64,000 nucleotides of DNA from Variovorax sp. Root411. GTDB lineage: Bacteria > Pseudomonadota > Gammaproteobacteria > Burkholderiales > Burkholderiaceae_C. Both the position numbers and the translations under genes were made by a program. The notes under the pieces were generated by a model. The model had not been told where the DNA came from and made no database searches. It was given only the letters and a program-made list of their open reading frames with translations. How positions within the stretch are numbered: the stretch's first letter is position 1; the number at the start of each line of letters is the position of its first letter. This document shows, one piece after another, positions 27,392 to 34,964 of the stretch. Location of the stretch: contig NZ_LMDW01000003.1 of the NCBI RefSeq assembly GCF_001425205.1, forward strand, positions 62,001-126,000, given 5' to 3'.

Positions 27392-28375
27392 CTACGAAGC
27401 GCTGCGCCCCAGCACGCCCGCGAACATGCCGGAATCGACATTGCCGCCGCTCACGCTGATGCCCACCGTCTTGCCGCGCCAGCGCTCCTGCTGCTGAAGC
27501 GCGCCCGCGAGCGCCGCGGCGCCCGCGCCCTCGGCCACGTTGTGCGTGTCGCTGAAGAGGATGCGCATGGCCTCGGCGATCTCGTCGTCGGTGACGGTGA
27601 TGACGTCGTCGGCCTCGCGCAGGATCACCTCGACCGATTCGGGCACAGGCGTGCGGCAGGCCATGCCGTCGGCCAGCCGCGTGGTGACGGGCGACTCGAC
27701 GGGCTTGCCGGCGCGGAAGGAATCGCGGTAGGCCGTGGCATGCGCCGACACCACGCCGATGAGCTTCGTCGACGCGCCGCAATGCGCCCGCGCCGCCGCT
27801 GCCGCGGCAAAGCCGGAGCCCAGGCCGATGGGCACGAACAACACGTCGGGCGGCGTGCCCGACAGCGCGTCGAAGAACTCCACATACGCGGTCGACACGC
27901 CGCGCACCAGCTCGCGGTGGAACGAGGGCACGCGGTGCAGGCCGTCGCGCTCGGCCAGAACGGCCGCGTGTTCGGAGGCGGCCTGGAAGTCGTCGCCATG
28001 CTCGACCAGCGTGACGCCGAGCGCGCGCATCGCGGCGTTCTTCTCGCTCGAGTTGCCGTGCGGCACCACGATGGTCGCGGCCAGCCCGTGGCGCCGCGTG
28101 GCGAAGCCGACCGACTGGCCGTGGTTGCCGCGCGTGGCGCTGATGGCGTGGCGCACCCCGGGCTGCTCGCGCGCCAGGGTTTCGAAGTAGGTCAGGCCGC
28201 CGCGGATCTTGAAGGCACCGGCCGGCGTGTGGTTCTCGTGCTTGGCCCACACGGTGGCGCCGAGGCGCTGCGAGAGCAGTGGCCAGGCGTATTGCGGCGT
28301 GGGCGGCATGGCCGCATGTACGGTGCGCTGTGCGGCTTCGATTTCTTCGCGGGTGAACCTCATCGGATGTTCCAT
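27392..28375 (-). CDS. Threonine/serine dehydratase-like PLP enzyme
   Basis: This fold-type II PLP enzyme of 327 residues has the PLP lysine Lys56 in AGAFKIRGG, ATRGNHGQSVGFA (phosphate/substrate loop), and the Gly-rich PIGLGSGFAAA loop. It has no C-terminal regulatory ACT domain, so it resembles catabolic threonine/serine dehydratases. The ATG follows the stop of the upstream LysE-family gene with no gap. It is the last gene of a nine-gene operon that also encodes amino-acid exporters, so it likely disposes of an amino acid together with them. Confidence 0.9.
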   Translation of the reverse strand: MEHPMRFTREEIEAAQRTVHAAMPPTPQYAWPLLSQRLGATVWAKHENHTPAGAFKIRGGLTYFETLAREQPGVRHAISATRGNHGQSVGFATRRHGLAATIVVPHGNSSEKNAAMRALGVTLVEHGDDFQAASEHAAVLAERDGLHRVPSFHRELVRGVSTAYVEFFDALSGTPPDVLFVPIGLGSGFAAAAAARAHCGASTKLIGVVSAHATAYRDSFRAGKPVESPVTTRLADGMACRTPVPESVEVILREADDVITVTDDEIAEAMRILFSDTHNVAEGAGAAALAGALQQQERWRGKTVGISVSGGNVDSGMFAGVLGRSAS

Positions 28376-29008
28376 CTACCTGCGTTCGGTGAGCGCGACG
28401 CGCACGGCCAGGGCAGCGAGCACGCTGCCCATGATGTAGCGCTGCGCACGCAGCCAGCCGGCGCTTTGGGACAGCACGGCCGTGATGCTCGCGGCGCCGA
28501 CGATCATCATCGCGTTGACCGCCGCGCTGGCGGTCATCTGCGCAACGCCGAGCTGCATGCTCTGCAGCAGCACCGAACCGCGCTCGGGGTGAATGAACTG
28601 CGGAAAGAACGAAAGGTAGAACATCGCCACCTTCGGGTTCAGCAGGTTCGTGAGAAAGCCCATGCGGAATAGCCTGGCTGGCGGATCGGCCGGCAGCACA
28701 CGCGCCTCGAAAGGTGCATTGCCGCCAGGCCTGACCGCTTGCCACGCGAGCCACAGCAGGTAGGCCGCGCCCGCGATGCGGATCGCGTCGAACGCGAGCG
28801 GCACAGCCAGCAGCAGCGCGGTGAGCCCGAGCGCCGCCGCGAACAGGTGCGCCAGGAAGGCCAGCAGCACGCCGCCCAGCGAGATGAGCCCGGCGCGGCG
28901 GCCCTGGATCAGCGTGCGCGAGACGCAATAGATCATGTTCGGCCCCGGCGTGAGTGCCAGCAGCAGCGAGGCGAGGGCGAACCAGGCGATTTCGGGGAGG
29001 CTCAGCAT
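28376..29008 (-). CDS. LysE-family translocator (exporter 1 of the operon)
   Basis: The 210-residue membrane protein with about six hydrophobic segments shows the LysE/RhtB hallmarks LLALTPGPNMIYCVSRTLIQGRRAGLISLGG near the start and FLTNLLNPKVAMFYLSFFPQFI in the middle. Members export amino acids or homoserine lactone-like compounds. It starts at ATG 29008, two bases after the VOC gene's stop, and its stop abuts the dehydratase ATG. It is one of three paralogues in this operon. Confidence 0.92.
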   Translation of the reverse strand: MLSLPEIAWFALASLLLALTPGPNMIYCVSRTLIQGRRAGLISLGGVLLAFLAHLFAAALGLTALLLAVPLAFDAIRIAGAAYLLWLAWQAVRPGGNAPFEARVLPADPPARLFRMGFLTNLLNPKVAMFYLSFFPQFIHPERGSVLLQSMQLGVAQMTASAAVNAMMIVGAASITAVLSQSAGWLRAQRYIMGSVLAALAVRVALTERR

Positions 29009-29010
29009 GC

Positions 29011-29703
29011 TCAGAGTCCTTGGGATTCGAGGGTGACGGGGCCGCGCGGCGTGTCGAGCACGGCGGCGAGATTGGGCGGACCTGCCTCGATGGCCATGCC
29101 GGTCATGCCGATGGCCGACAGGGCGGCTGCCAGCGCGGGCGCACGCGGGTGCACGGCACGCAGCGCGCGCATGGAGAGACCCGACTTCGGCATCGAGTCG
29201 GTCGGATGCACCGGCCCCCACTGAATCAGCGTGGGCAGCGCGCCGTAGAACAGCCGCTGGCCGTCGTCGCGCACGGTGATCTGCCATTCGAGCCGGCCGG
29301 CGGGCGTGTCGCGCGAGGCTTCGAGCAACTGGCCGCGGTCGATGTGCGCGTGGTCTTCGCGCGCCAGGGCACGCGTTGCCGAAAGCGCATCGGGCACGCG
29401 GGCGACGAAATGGATCAGCCGCGGTCCGTGTCGCGCGAGCCCGGCCTGCAGCGCGGCATCGTCGAGGTCGAACCAGCGGTGCGTCTTGGGACGCGAGGGC
29501 TGCTTGCCCGGCTCGATCGCGATGATCTCCGCATAGGCCGCAGGAAAGGCATCGCTCGCGATGTTCAGCAGGCGGTTGTGCGTGCCCATCAGCGGATGCG
29601 AGCCGCCCGGCCCCGGCGTAACGCCCAGCGTGGCTTCGCACCACGCCACGCCCTCGGCGAGCGAGGCGGCGGCAATCACGAGGTGGTCGAGCTGCGCGTG
29701 CAT
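29011..29703 (-). CDS. VOC (glyoxalase-like domain) protein
   Basis: The protein has 230 residues. The start MHAQLDHLVIAAASLAEGVAWCEATLGVTPGPGG and the following GTHNRLLNIASDAFPAAYAEIIAIEP match the glyoxalase-like domain proteins of the vicinal oxygen chelate superfamily. Metal-ligand candidates are the early His (DHLVI) and Glu (YAEIIAI). The reaction is unknown. It lies between the PhzF gene (26 bases upstream) and LysE exporter 1 (2 bases downstream) in the operon. Confidence 0.85.
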   Translation of the reverse strand: MHAQLDHLVIAAASLAEGVAWCEATLGVTPGPGGSHPLMGTHNRLLNIASDAFPAAYAEIIAIEPGKQPSRPKTHRWFDLDDAALQAGLARHGPRLIHFVARVPDALSATRALAREDHAHIDRGQLLEASRDTPAGRLEWQITVRDDGQRLFYGALPTLIQWGPVHPTDSMPKSGLSMRALRAVHPRAPALAAALSAIGMTGMAIEAGPPNLAAVLDTPRGPVTLESQGL

Positions 29704-29729
29704 GGTGCTGCGACGTTTCCCGCCGGGGT

Positions 29730-30662
29730 TCAGAGCGTGACGTGGCCGTCGATGCAGGTCACGGCATCGCCGCCGACCCAGATCTTTCCCTCGGCGTCGC
29801 GCTCGATGTGGACGCGGCCCGCGCGGCCGAGGCACTGGCCCTGCGCGGCGAGGTAGCGCTCGGGCATGTGGCCGTCGGCGATCAGCCATTCGGCCAGGCT
29901 CGCGTTGAGGCTGCCGGTGACCGGGTCTTCCTGCACGCCGATCGGTTCGGCGAAGGCGCGAACTTCCAGGTCGATCTTCGCGCCGTCGTCGTAAGCGGCC
30001 GCCGGGCGGTTGCCGAAGGCGCGCGCCTCGCGGTTCGAACGGCCGATCAGCGGCGAGGTGTCGAGCGCGGCGGGCACGCCGGCCACACCCGCCTTCACGC
30101 CCAGCTCCTTGAGCATGCGGTGATCGGGCGTGAGCGCCAGCACGGCGTCGGCATCGTTGACCAGCAGGCCGAACCAGACCGGGCCGTTGTCGAGCACCTG
30201 CGCCGCGATGATCTGCTGCGCCTTCAGGCCCAGCGCGCCGGCCACCTTGGCCAGCAGCGCGGGGCTCGGGGCGCTGCGCTTGAGCGGCGGCGCGGCGAAG
30301 GCCAGGCGGCTGCCTTCACGGCGCAGCGGCACGAGGCCGGCGCCGCACTGCTGCACCACCAAGCCCGCGGTCTTCGGCTTACCGCCGGCCTGCAGCCACG
30401 CATGGCAGCTGCCGATGGTCGGGTGGCCGGCGAACGGCAGCTCGCCGCCGGGCGTGAAGATGCGCACGCGGTAGTCGGCGCCCGGGTCGGTGGGCGGCAG
30501 CAGGAAGGTGGTTTCGGACAGGTTGGTCCACTGCGCGAAGCGCTGCATCGCGGCGTCGTCGAGGTCCGTGCCGTCGATGACGACGGCGAGCGGATTGCCA
30601 CGATAGGCCGTGGCGGTGAAGACGTCGACTTGCTTGAAGGGGCGGGATTTCATCGGGTTCAT
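29730..30662 (-). CDS. PhzF-family isomerase/epimerase-like protein
   Basis: The PhzF/DapF-fold protein has 310 residues. FKQVDVFTATAYRGNPLAVV opens the family. The catalytic Glu is in NLSETTFLLPP (about residue 50), and FTPGGELPFAGHPTIGSCHAWL and the second-domain QEDPVTGSLNASLAEWLI complete the signature. ATG 30662 overlaps the preceding GST stop (ATGA), which favours it over ATG 30653. Function outside phenazine synthesis is usually unknown, and no phenazine genes are present. Its context is the amino-acid exporter operon. Confidence 0.9.
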   Translation of the reverse strand: MNPMKSRPFKQVDVFTATAYRGNPLAVVIDGTDLDDAAMQRFAQWTNLSETTFLLPPTDPGADYRVRIFTPGGELPFAGHPTIGSCHAWLQAGGKPKTAGLVVQQCGAGLVPLRREGSRLAFAAPPLKRSAPSPALLAKVAGALGLKAQQIIAAQVLDNGPVWFGLLVNDADAVLALTPDHRMLKELGVKAGVAGVPAALDTSPLIGRSNREARAFGNRPAAAYDDGAKIDLEVRAFAEPIGVQEDPVTGSLNASLAEWLIADGHMPERYLAAQGQCLGRAGRVHIERDAEGKIWVGGDAVTCIDGHVTL

Positions 30663-31300
30663 TCGAGGGGAAGGTCGAGCACGCCGCGCGTGCCCGGTCG
30701 GGAGAGCAGCGTTTCATACCAGCGCTCGACGTTGGGCCACGTCGGCCGGCGGTATTCGGCAGCCGGCAGGCCGAACCAGCGGTGCGCCTCGCAGCCGATG
30801 GGGATGTCGGCCATGGTGAAGCGCTCGCCGGCCATGTATGGCTGGCGCGCGAGGTGCGCGTCGAGCATCGCGAACAGCGCCTCGCTGGCGCGCACCGAGT
30901 CGTCGATGAGTGTCAGCTGGCGCTCCGACGGCGGTGTGCGCACCCATTGCACGAAGGCGTCGCGGCTCGCGCGGTTGAGCGTGGTCTGCTGCCAGTCCAT
31001 CCAGCGCTCGGCGTCGAAGCGCGCGGGCAGTTCGCTCGGGTAGAGGGTGCCGTGCGAATGCTTCGCGCAAAGGTAGCGCACGATCACGTTCGACTCCCAC
31101 AGCGTCACGCGCTCGGCGCCTTCGCCGTCGTCGATGGTGGGCACCATCGCATTCGGGTTGAGCGCGAGGTATTCGGGCGTCTGCACCACGCCGAACCTGC
31201 CGCCGGCCTCGGTGCGCTGGAAGTCGAGCCCGAGCTCCTGTGCGCACCACACCACCTTGCGGACGTTGATCGAACTGATGCGGCCCCAGATGTTGAGCAT
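30659..31300 (-). CDS. Glutathione S-transferase
   Basis: The protein has 213 residues and two GST domains. The thioredoxin-like N-terminal half is ILGRISS-like (MLNIWGRISSINVRKVVWCAQELGLDF, NPNAMVPTIDDG, LWESNVIVRYL). The alpha-helical C-terminal half includes PYMAGERFTMADIPIGCEAHRW. The conserved Ser-Ser-Asn-Arg active-site pattern suggests a bacterial theta/zeta-like class. It starts 14 bases after LysE exporter 2 and overlaps the PhzF start by four bases. Confidence 0.92.
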   Translation of the reverse strand: MLNIWGRISSINVRKVVWCAQELGLDFQRTEAGGRFGVVQTPEYLALNPNAMVPTIDDGEGAERVTLWESNVIVRYLCAKHSHGTLYPSELPARFDAERWMDWQQTTLNRASRDAFVQWVRTPPSERQLTLIDDSVRASEALFAMLDAHLARQPYMAGERFTMADIPIGCEAHRWFGLPAAEYRRPTWPNVERWYETLLSRPGTRGVLDLPLE

Positions 31301-31314
31301 GGTCGGGTTTTCTT

Positions 31315-31962
31315 TCAGCGGGGTGAAGGTCGGTCGAGGAAGAGCAGGCGCACGGCCAGCCCCAGCATCACGGCGGCCAGCAGGCCGCTCTGGAACGGTG
31401 CCGCACCGGGGCGGCTGTGCAGCCAGCGGCCGACCTGGCCGCTGCATGCGCCCAGCAGCGTGTTGAAGGCCAGCGCGGCCATCGACAGCACCACGCCGAG
31501 CTGCACCAGCTGCAGCGGCACGCTGCCGCGCGCCGGGTCGACGAACTGCGGCAGGAACACCATGAAGAACAGCAGCGCCTTCGGATTGACGAGGTTGTTC
31601 AGCAGCGCCATGCGCACGATGCGCCCGAACCCGGCCGGCTGCGCCTGCGCGCCGATGCGAAGGCCGCCGCCGCTACCAAAATGACGAAGAGCCTGCACCG
31701 CCAGCCACACCAGGTACAGCGCGCCCGCATAGCGCAGCACGTCGAACGAGGGCGGCCACGCAGCCACCAGCGCGGTGACGCCGGTGGCGGCGAAGAGCGT
31801 GTGCACGAGGTCGGCCGCCGAGATGCCGAGGGCCGCCGCAAAGCCGCCGCGCGGGCCGTGGGCCACGCCGTGCGAGAGCACGAAGGCCATGTTCGGGCCG
31901 GGCGACAGGAACAGCGCCAGTACCGCGAGCAGGAAGAGCGAGAGCGTTGCGAGGCCGATCAA
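31315..31962 (-). CDS. LysE-family translocator (exporter 2 of the operon), TTG start
   Basis: The 215-residue LysE/RhtB family exporter has LFLSPGPNMAFVLSHGVAHGPRGGFAAALGI near the start and LLNNLVNPKALLFFMVFLPQFVDP in the middle. No ATG is available at the right place. TTG at 31962 has an AGGAG box about eight bases upstream and gives a normal first membrane helix. The preceding aminotransferase stop is 14 bases away. Confidence 0.9.
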   Translation of the reverse strand: MIGLATLSLFLLAVLALFLSPGPNMAFVLSHGVAHGPRGGFAAALGISAADLVHTLFAATGVTALVAAWPPSFDVLRYAGALYLVWLAVQALRHFGSGGGLRIGAQAQPAGFGRIVRMALLNNLVNPKALLFFMVFLPQFVDPARGSVPLQLVQLGVVLSMAALAFNTLLGACSGQVGRWLHSRPGAAPFQSGLLAAVMLGLAVRLLFLDRPSPR

Positions 31963-31976
31963 GGGAGGCTCCTGGC

Positions 31977-33179
31977 TCAGGCCTGCGCGACCGCGAGCTG
32001 TTTGTTGCCGAGCAGCGCCAGCTCTTCGCGCAGCGTCTGCGCCAGCGCGGCAATGGCTACGTCGATTTCCTCCACGCTGGCCGTCACGAACGACAGGCGC
32101 AGCGTGCGCGGATCGCCTTCGCCCGCGTAGAACGGCGCGCCGGGCACGAAGGCCACGTTGCGCTCCACCGCCTTGGGCAGCAGCGTGACGGTGTCGACGC
32201 CCTCGGGCAGCCGCGCCCACAGGAACATGCCGCCCTTGGGTGCGTTGAACTTCACGTCCAGGCCCTTCATCTCGCGCGTGAGCGCGGCGATCATCGCGTC
32301 ACGCTGGCGCTTGTAGAGGGCGCGGATGGTGGGCACATGGCGGTCGAGGAATTTGTCCTTCATCACGGCCGAGACCATGCGCTGCGTGAAGATCGGCGTG
32401 TGCAGGTCGACAGCCTGCTTGGCCTGCAGCAGCTTCGGGTAGATGGACTTCGGCGCCACCAGGAAGCCCAGGCGCAGGCCGGGCGCCAGCACCTTCGAGA
32501 ACGAGCCCAGGTAGATCACGCCCTCGGGGTTGCGCGCGGCCAGCGGCAGCGGCGGGGCTTCGTCGAACCAGAGTTCGCCGTAGGGGTTGTCCTCGACGAT
32601 GGGCAGGCCCGCTGCGCCGGCGGCCGCCGACACGGCGGCACGGCGCTCCTCGGTCATGGTGCGGCCGGTGGGGTTCTGGAAGTTGGGCAGCAGGTAGACA
32701 AAACGTGCATCCTTGGCTTTCGCCACGAGGTCTTCGACCACCACGCCGTCGTCGTCGCTGGCCACGCCCACCGGGTGCGGCTCCATCGGGCCGAAGGCCT
32801 GCAGCGCGCCGAGGTACGTGGGCGTCTCGACCAGCACCTTGCTGCCCGGATCGATCAGCACCTTGGCCACGAGGTCGAGGCCCTGCTGCGAGCCGGTGGT
32901 GATGAGCACCTGCGAGGCATCGACGTCCCAGGGCAGCATGTCGGCTACGGCCTGGCGCAGCGGCGCGTAGCCTTCGCTGGCGGCGTACTGCAGGGCGGCC
33001 TGGCCGTCGTTGTGCAGCACTTCGGCGCAGGCGTCGGCGAAGGCCTGGATCGGGAAGGTCTTGGGCGAGGGCAGGCCGCCGGCCAGGCTGATGATGCCGG
33101 GGCGCTCGGTGACCTTGAGGATTTCACGCAGCACCGAAGGATTCATCTTGGCGGCGCGGGCGGCGAGTTTCCAGTTCAT
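31977..33179 (-). CDS. PLP-dependent aminotransferase (LysN/2-aminoadipate type)
   Basis: The 400-residue fold-type I aminotransferase of subgroup 1b has ISLAGGLPSPKTFP at the N-terminus, GSQQGLDLVAKVLIDPG, NFQNPTG, VEDNPYGELWF and the PLP lysine Lys229 in GSFSKVLAPGLRLGF. This pattern is typical of broad aromatic/aliphatic amino acid or 2-aminoadipate transaminases. Its ATG overlaps the stop of the EamA gene (ATGA). In this operon it likely interconverts the exported amino acid and its keto acid. Confidence 0.92.
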   Translation of the reverse strand: MNWKLAARAAKMNPSVLREILKVTERPGIISLAGGLPSPKTFPIQAFADACAEVLHNDGQAALQYAASEGYAPLRQAVADMLPWDVDASQVLITTGSQQGLDLVAKVLIDPGSKVLVETPTYLGALQAFGPMEPHPVGVASDDDGVVVEDLVAKAKDARFVYLLPNFQNPTGRTMTEERRAAVSAAAGAAGLPIVEDNPYGELWFDEAPPLPLAARNPEGVIYLGSFSKVLAPGLRLGFLVAPKSIYPKLLQAKQAVDLHTPIFTQRMVSAVMKDKFLDRHVPTIRALYKRQRDAMIAALTREMKGLDVKFNAPKGGMFLWARLPEGVDTVTLLPKAVERNVAFVPGAPFYAGEGDPRTLRLSFVTASVEEIDVAIAALAQTLREELALLGNKQLAVAQA

Positions 33180-34255
33180 GGCTTTCTTCTTTCAGGCGGT
33201 GGGGTGAGATTCGAATCAGGGGCGCAGGCGGGCCGGAGCTCAGTCCGGCTGGATGTCGCCACGGTACACGACATGGATTTTGTTGCGGTCCGGGTCGCGC
33301 TGGTAGGCGCCGTAATAGCCATGGCCATAGCGTGGGCGGGGGGCGGCGCGGCCTGCGGTTGCGAGAGGCGCTTGCCGATGACCACCGTGGCCACCACCGC
33401 GATGGCGAAGCCCAGCGTCACCACGTCGAGCGGCTCACCCAGCACCGGGATCGACGCGAGGATCGACAGGAAGGGCTGCAGCAGCTGCGTCTGGCTCACG
33501 CGCAGCGCGCCGCCGAGGGCGAGGCCGCGGTACCAGGCGAAGAAGCCGATCCACATCGAGAACATGCCGAGGTAGACGAAACCCACCCAGGCCGACGCCG
33601 CGACGGGCTGCCGTGGCCACAGGGCCAGCGCGGCCGGCAGCGTGAAAGGCAGCGCCATCACGCAGACCCAGCAGATCACGCGCTCGGCACCCAGAGAGGG
33701 TGTGACCTGCGCGCCGTAGATGTAGCCGAAGGAGGCGGCGATGACCGCGCCCACCAGCAGCAGGTCGGCCCATTCGAAACCGAAGCCATGGCCGGTCTGG
33801 CTCGCGCGCAGCACCGAGAACGCCACCACCAGCAGGCTGCCCGCAGCGGCGCAGAGCCAGAAGCCGAGCCGCGCGCGCTGGTGCAGCACCCAGGCCGCGA
33901 CGGCGGCCGTGACCAGCGGCAGCAGCGCGGTCACCACCGCCGCGTGGCTGGCCGTGACCACGCGCAACGCGTAGGCCAGCAGCAGCGGGTAGCCGATCAC
34001 GTTGCCCAGCACCGCCATGCCCAGCGGCTTCCATTGGTGCGCGGCGGGCCTTGGCGAGCGCGTTGCCAGCAGGAAGATGGCCGACAGCACGCCGGCCAGC
34101 GCCGCACGCCCGAGCGTGACGAACCACGGCGACAGCTGCGGCGCGTCCTGCGAGCCGGTGGCCAGGCGCGTCATGGGCAGCGTGACGGCGAACATCGCGA
34201 CGCCGACGACGCCGAGCCACATGCCCAGCGTCTCGTCCTTCATGGCGAGCTTCAT
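33176..34255 (-). CDS. EamA-family (DMT) transporter with atypical C-terminal tail
   Basis: The protein has ten hydrophobic segments in two EamA repeats (MWLGVVGVAMFAVTLPMTRLA to about residue 300) and 359 residues in total. The last membrane helix ends at IAVVATVVIGKRLSQ. The following roughly 55 residues are polar, low in family likeness, and read over DNA that encodes a VOC-protein C-terminus in another frame. The tail is thus probably a fusion to leftover sequence. ATG 34255 overlaps the upstream LysE stop, and its own stop overlaps the aminotransferase ATG, so coupling was retained. It exports amino acids or related metabolites by family analogy. Confidence 0.88.
   Translation of the reverse strand: MKLAMKDETLGMWLGVVGVAMFAVTLPMTRLATGSQDAPQLSPWFVTLGRAALAGVLSAIFLLATRSPRPAAHQWKPLGMAVLGNVIGYPLLLAYALRVVTASHAAVVTALLPLVTAAVAAWVLHQRARLGFWLCAAAGSLLVVAFSVLRASQTGHGFGFEWADLLLVGAVIAASFGYIYGAQVTPSLGAERVICWVCVMALPFTLPAALALWPRQPVAASAWVGFVYLGMFSMWIGFFAWYRGLALGGALRVSQTQLLQPFLSILASIPVLGEPLDVVTLGFAIAVVATVVIGKRLSQPQAAPPPAHAMAMAITAPTSATRTATKSMSCTVATSSRTELRPACAPDSNLTPPPERRKP
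33240..33341 (-). pseudogene. Remnant of a VOC/glyoxalase-family gene C-terminus
   Basis: In a frame different from the EamA gene, the minus strand reads PRPRY then GHGYYGAYQRDPDRNKIHVV and ends YRGDIQPD with TGA at 33242-33240. GYYGAYQRDPDRNK is the classic C-terminal strand of VOC proteins (consensus like YYAAYFRDPDGNK). No matching N-terminal domain is present upstream, where EamA sequence occupies the DNA. It is best explained as the tail of a deleted VOC gene whose junction now lies inside the EamA 3' end. Confidence 0.65.
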
Positions 34256-34851
34256 ACGCTCACCATCCACCAGGCGGTGAGCACCAGCACCAGACCCATC
34301 GCGCGGTTGAACCACAGCAGCCGCGAACCCTTGGCGAGCCATTCGCGCAGCAGTGCGCCGACCAGCGCATAGGCGAAATTGCTCGTGAAGGCATAGATGA
34401 GCATCACCGGCGCGACGATGGCGAAGCGGCCGAGGGCGTCGGGTTGGCCGGCGATCCAGCCTGCCACCAGCGTGAGCGCGAGCAGCCAGGCCTTGATGTT
34501 GACGAACTGCAGCATCACGCCCTGCCCGAAGCCGACCGACAGGCTTGCCCCGTCGGCCTTGCCGAGCGTGGCGCTGCCGCTGAGCTTGTACGCGAGCCAC
34601 AGCAGGTAGCCGATGCCCAGCCCCTTGATGGCCAGGCGCAGCGAAGGCATGGCCACCACCAGGGCGCCGAGGCCGGCGGCGCACAGCGCCAGCAGCAGGG
34701 TCCAGCCGACGGGCACTGCGACCACGAAACGCATGGCGCGCGGCAGGCCGCCGTTGGCCGCCAGGGCGGTGGAGAGCGTGGTGTTGGGACCGGGCGAGAA
34801 GCTCATCGCCGTGGCCAGCACCAGCAGCGCGGTGAATTCTTGCCAGTTCAT
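34252..34851 (-). CDS. LysE-family translocator (exporter 3, first gene of the operon)
   Basis: The 199-residue LysE/RhtB exporter has LATAMSFSPGPNTTLSTALAANGGLPRAMRFVVAVPVGW near the start and LQFVNIKAWLLALTLVAGWI in the middle, with about six membrane helices. ATG 34851 gives the normal start; its stop overlaps the EamA ATG by four bases. It is the promoter-proximal gene of the nine-gene operon and faces the MocR-type regulator across a short intergenic region, which marks it as the regulator's main target. Confidence 0.91.
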   Translation of the reverse strand: MNWQEFTALLVLATAMSFSPGPNTTLSTALAANGGLPRAMRFVVAVPVGWTLLLALCAAGLGALVVAMPSLRLAIKGLGIGYLLWLAYKLSGSATLGKADGASLSVGFGQGVMLQFVNIKAWLLALTLVAGWIAGQPDALGRFAIVAPVMLIYAFTSNFAYALVGALLREWLAKGSRLLWFNRAMGLVLVLTAWWMVSV

Positions 34852-34964
34852 GGCACACACTCTAAACTTGCGACCATTACAGTTCCGGTACAGATGATCG
34901 AACAATCAGGCAATCTGTATTGGCAACTCCTTCGACACAGAAGCCGGCATGGCCCGGAAAACGC

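Noticed and set aside
33176..33290. Genuine C-terminal domain of the EamA protein
   Set aside because: The tail has no EamA likeness, and the same DNA encodes a recognisable VOC C-terminus in another frame.
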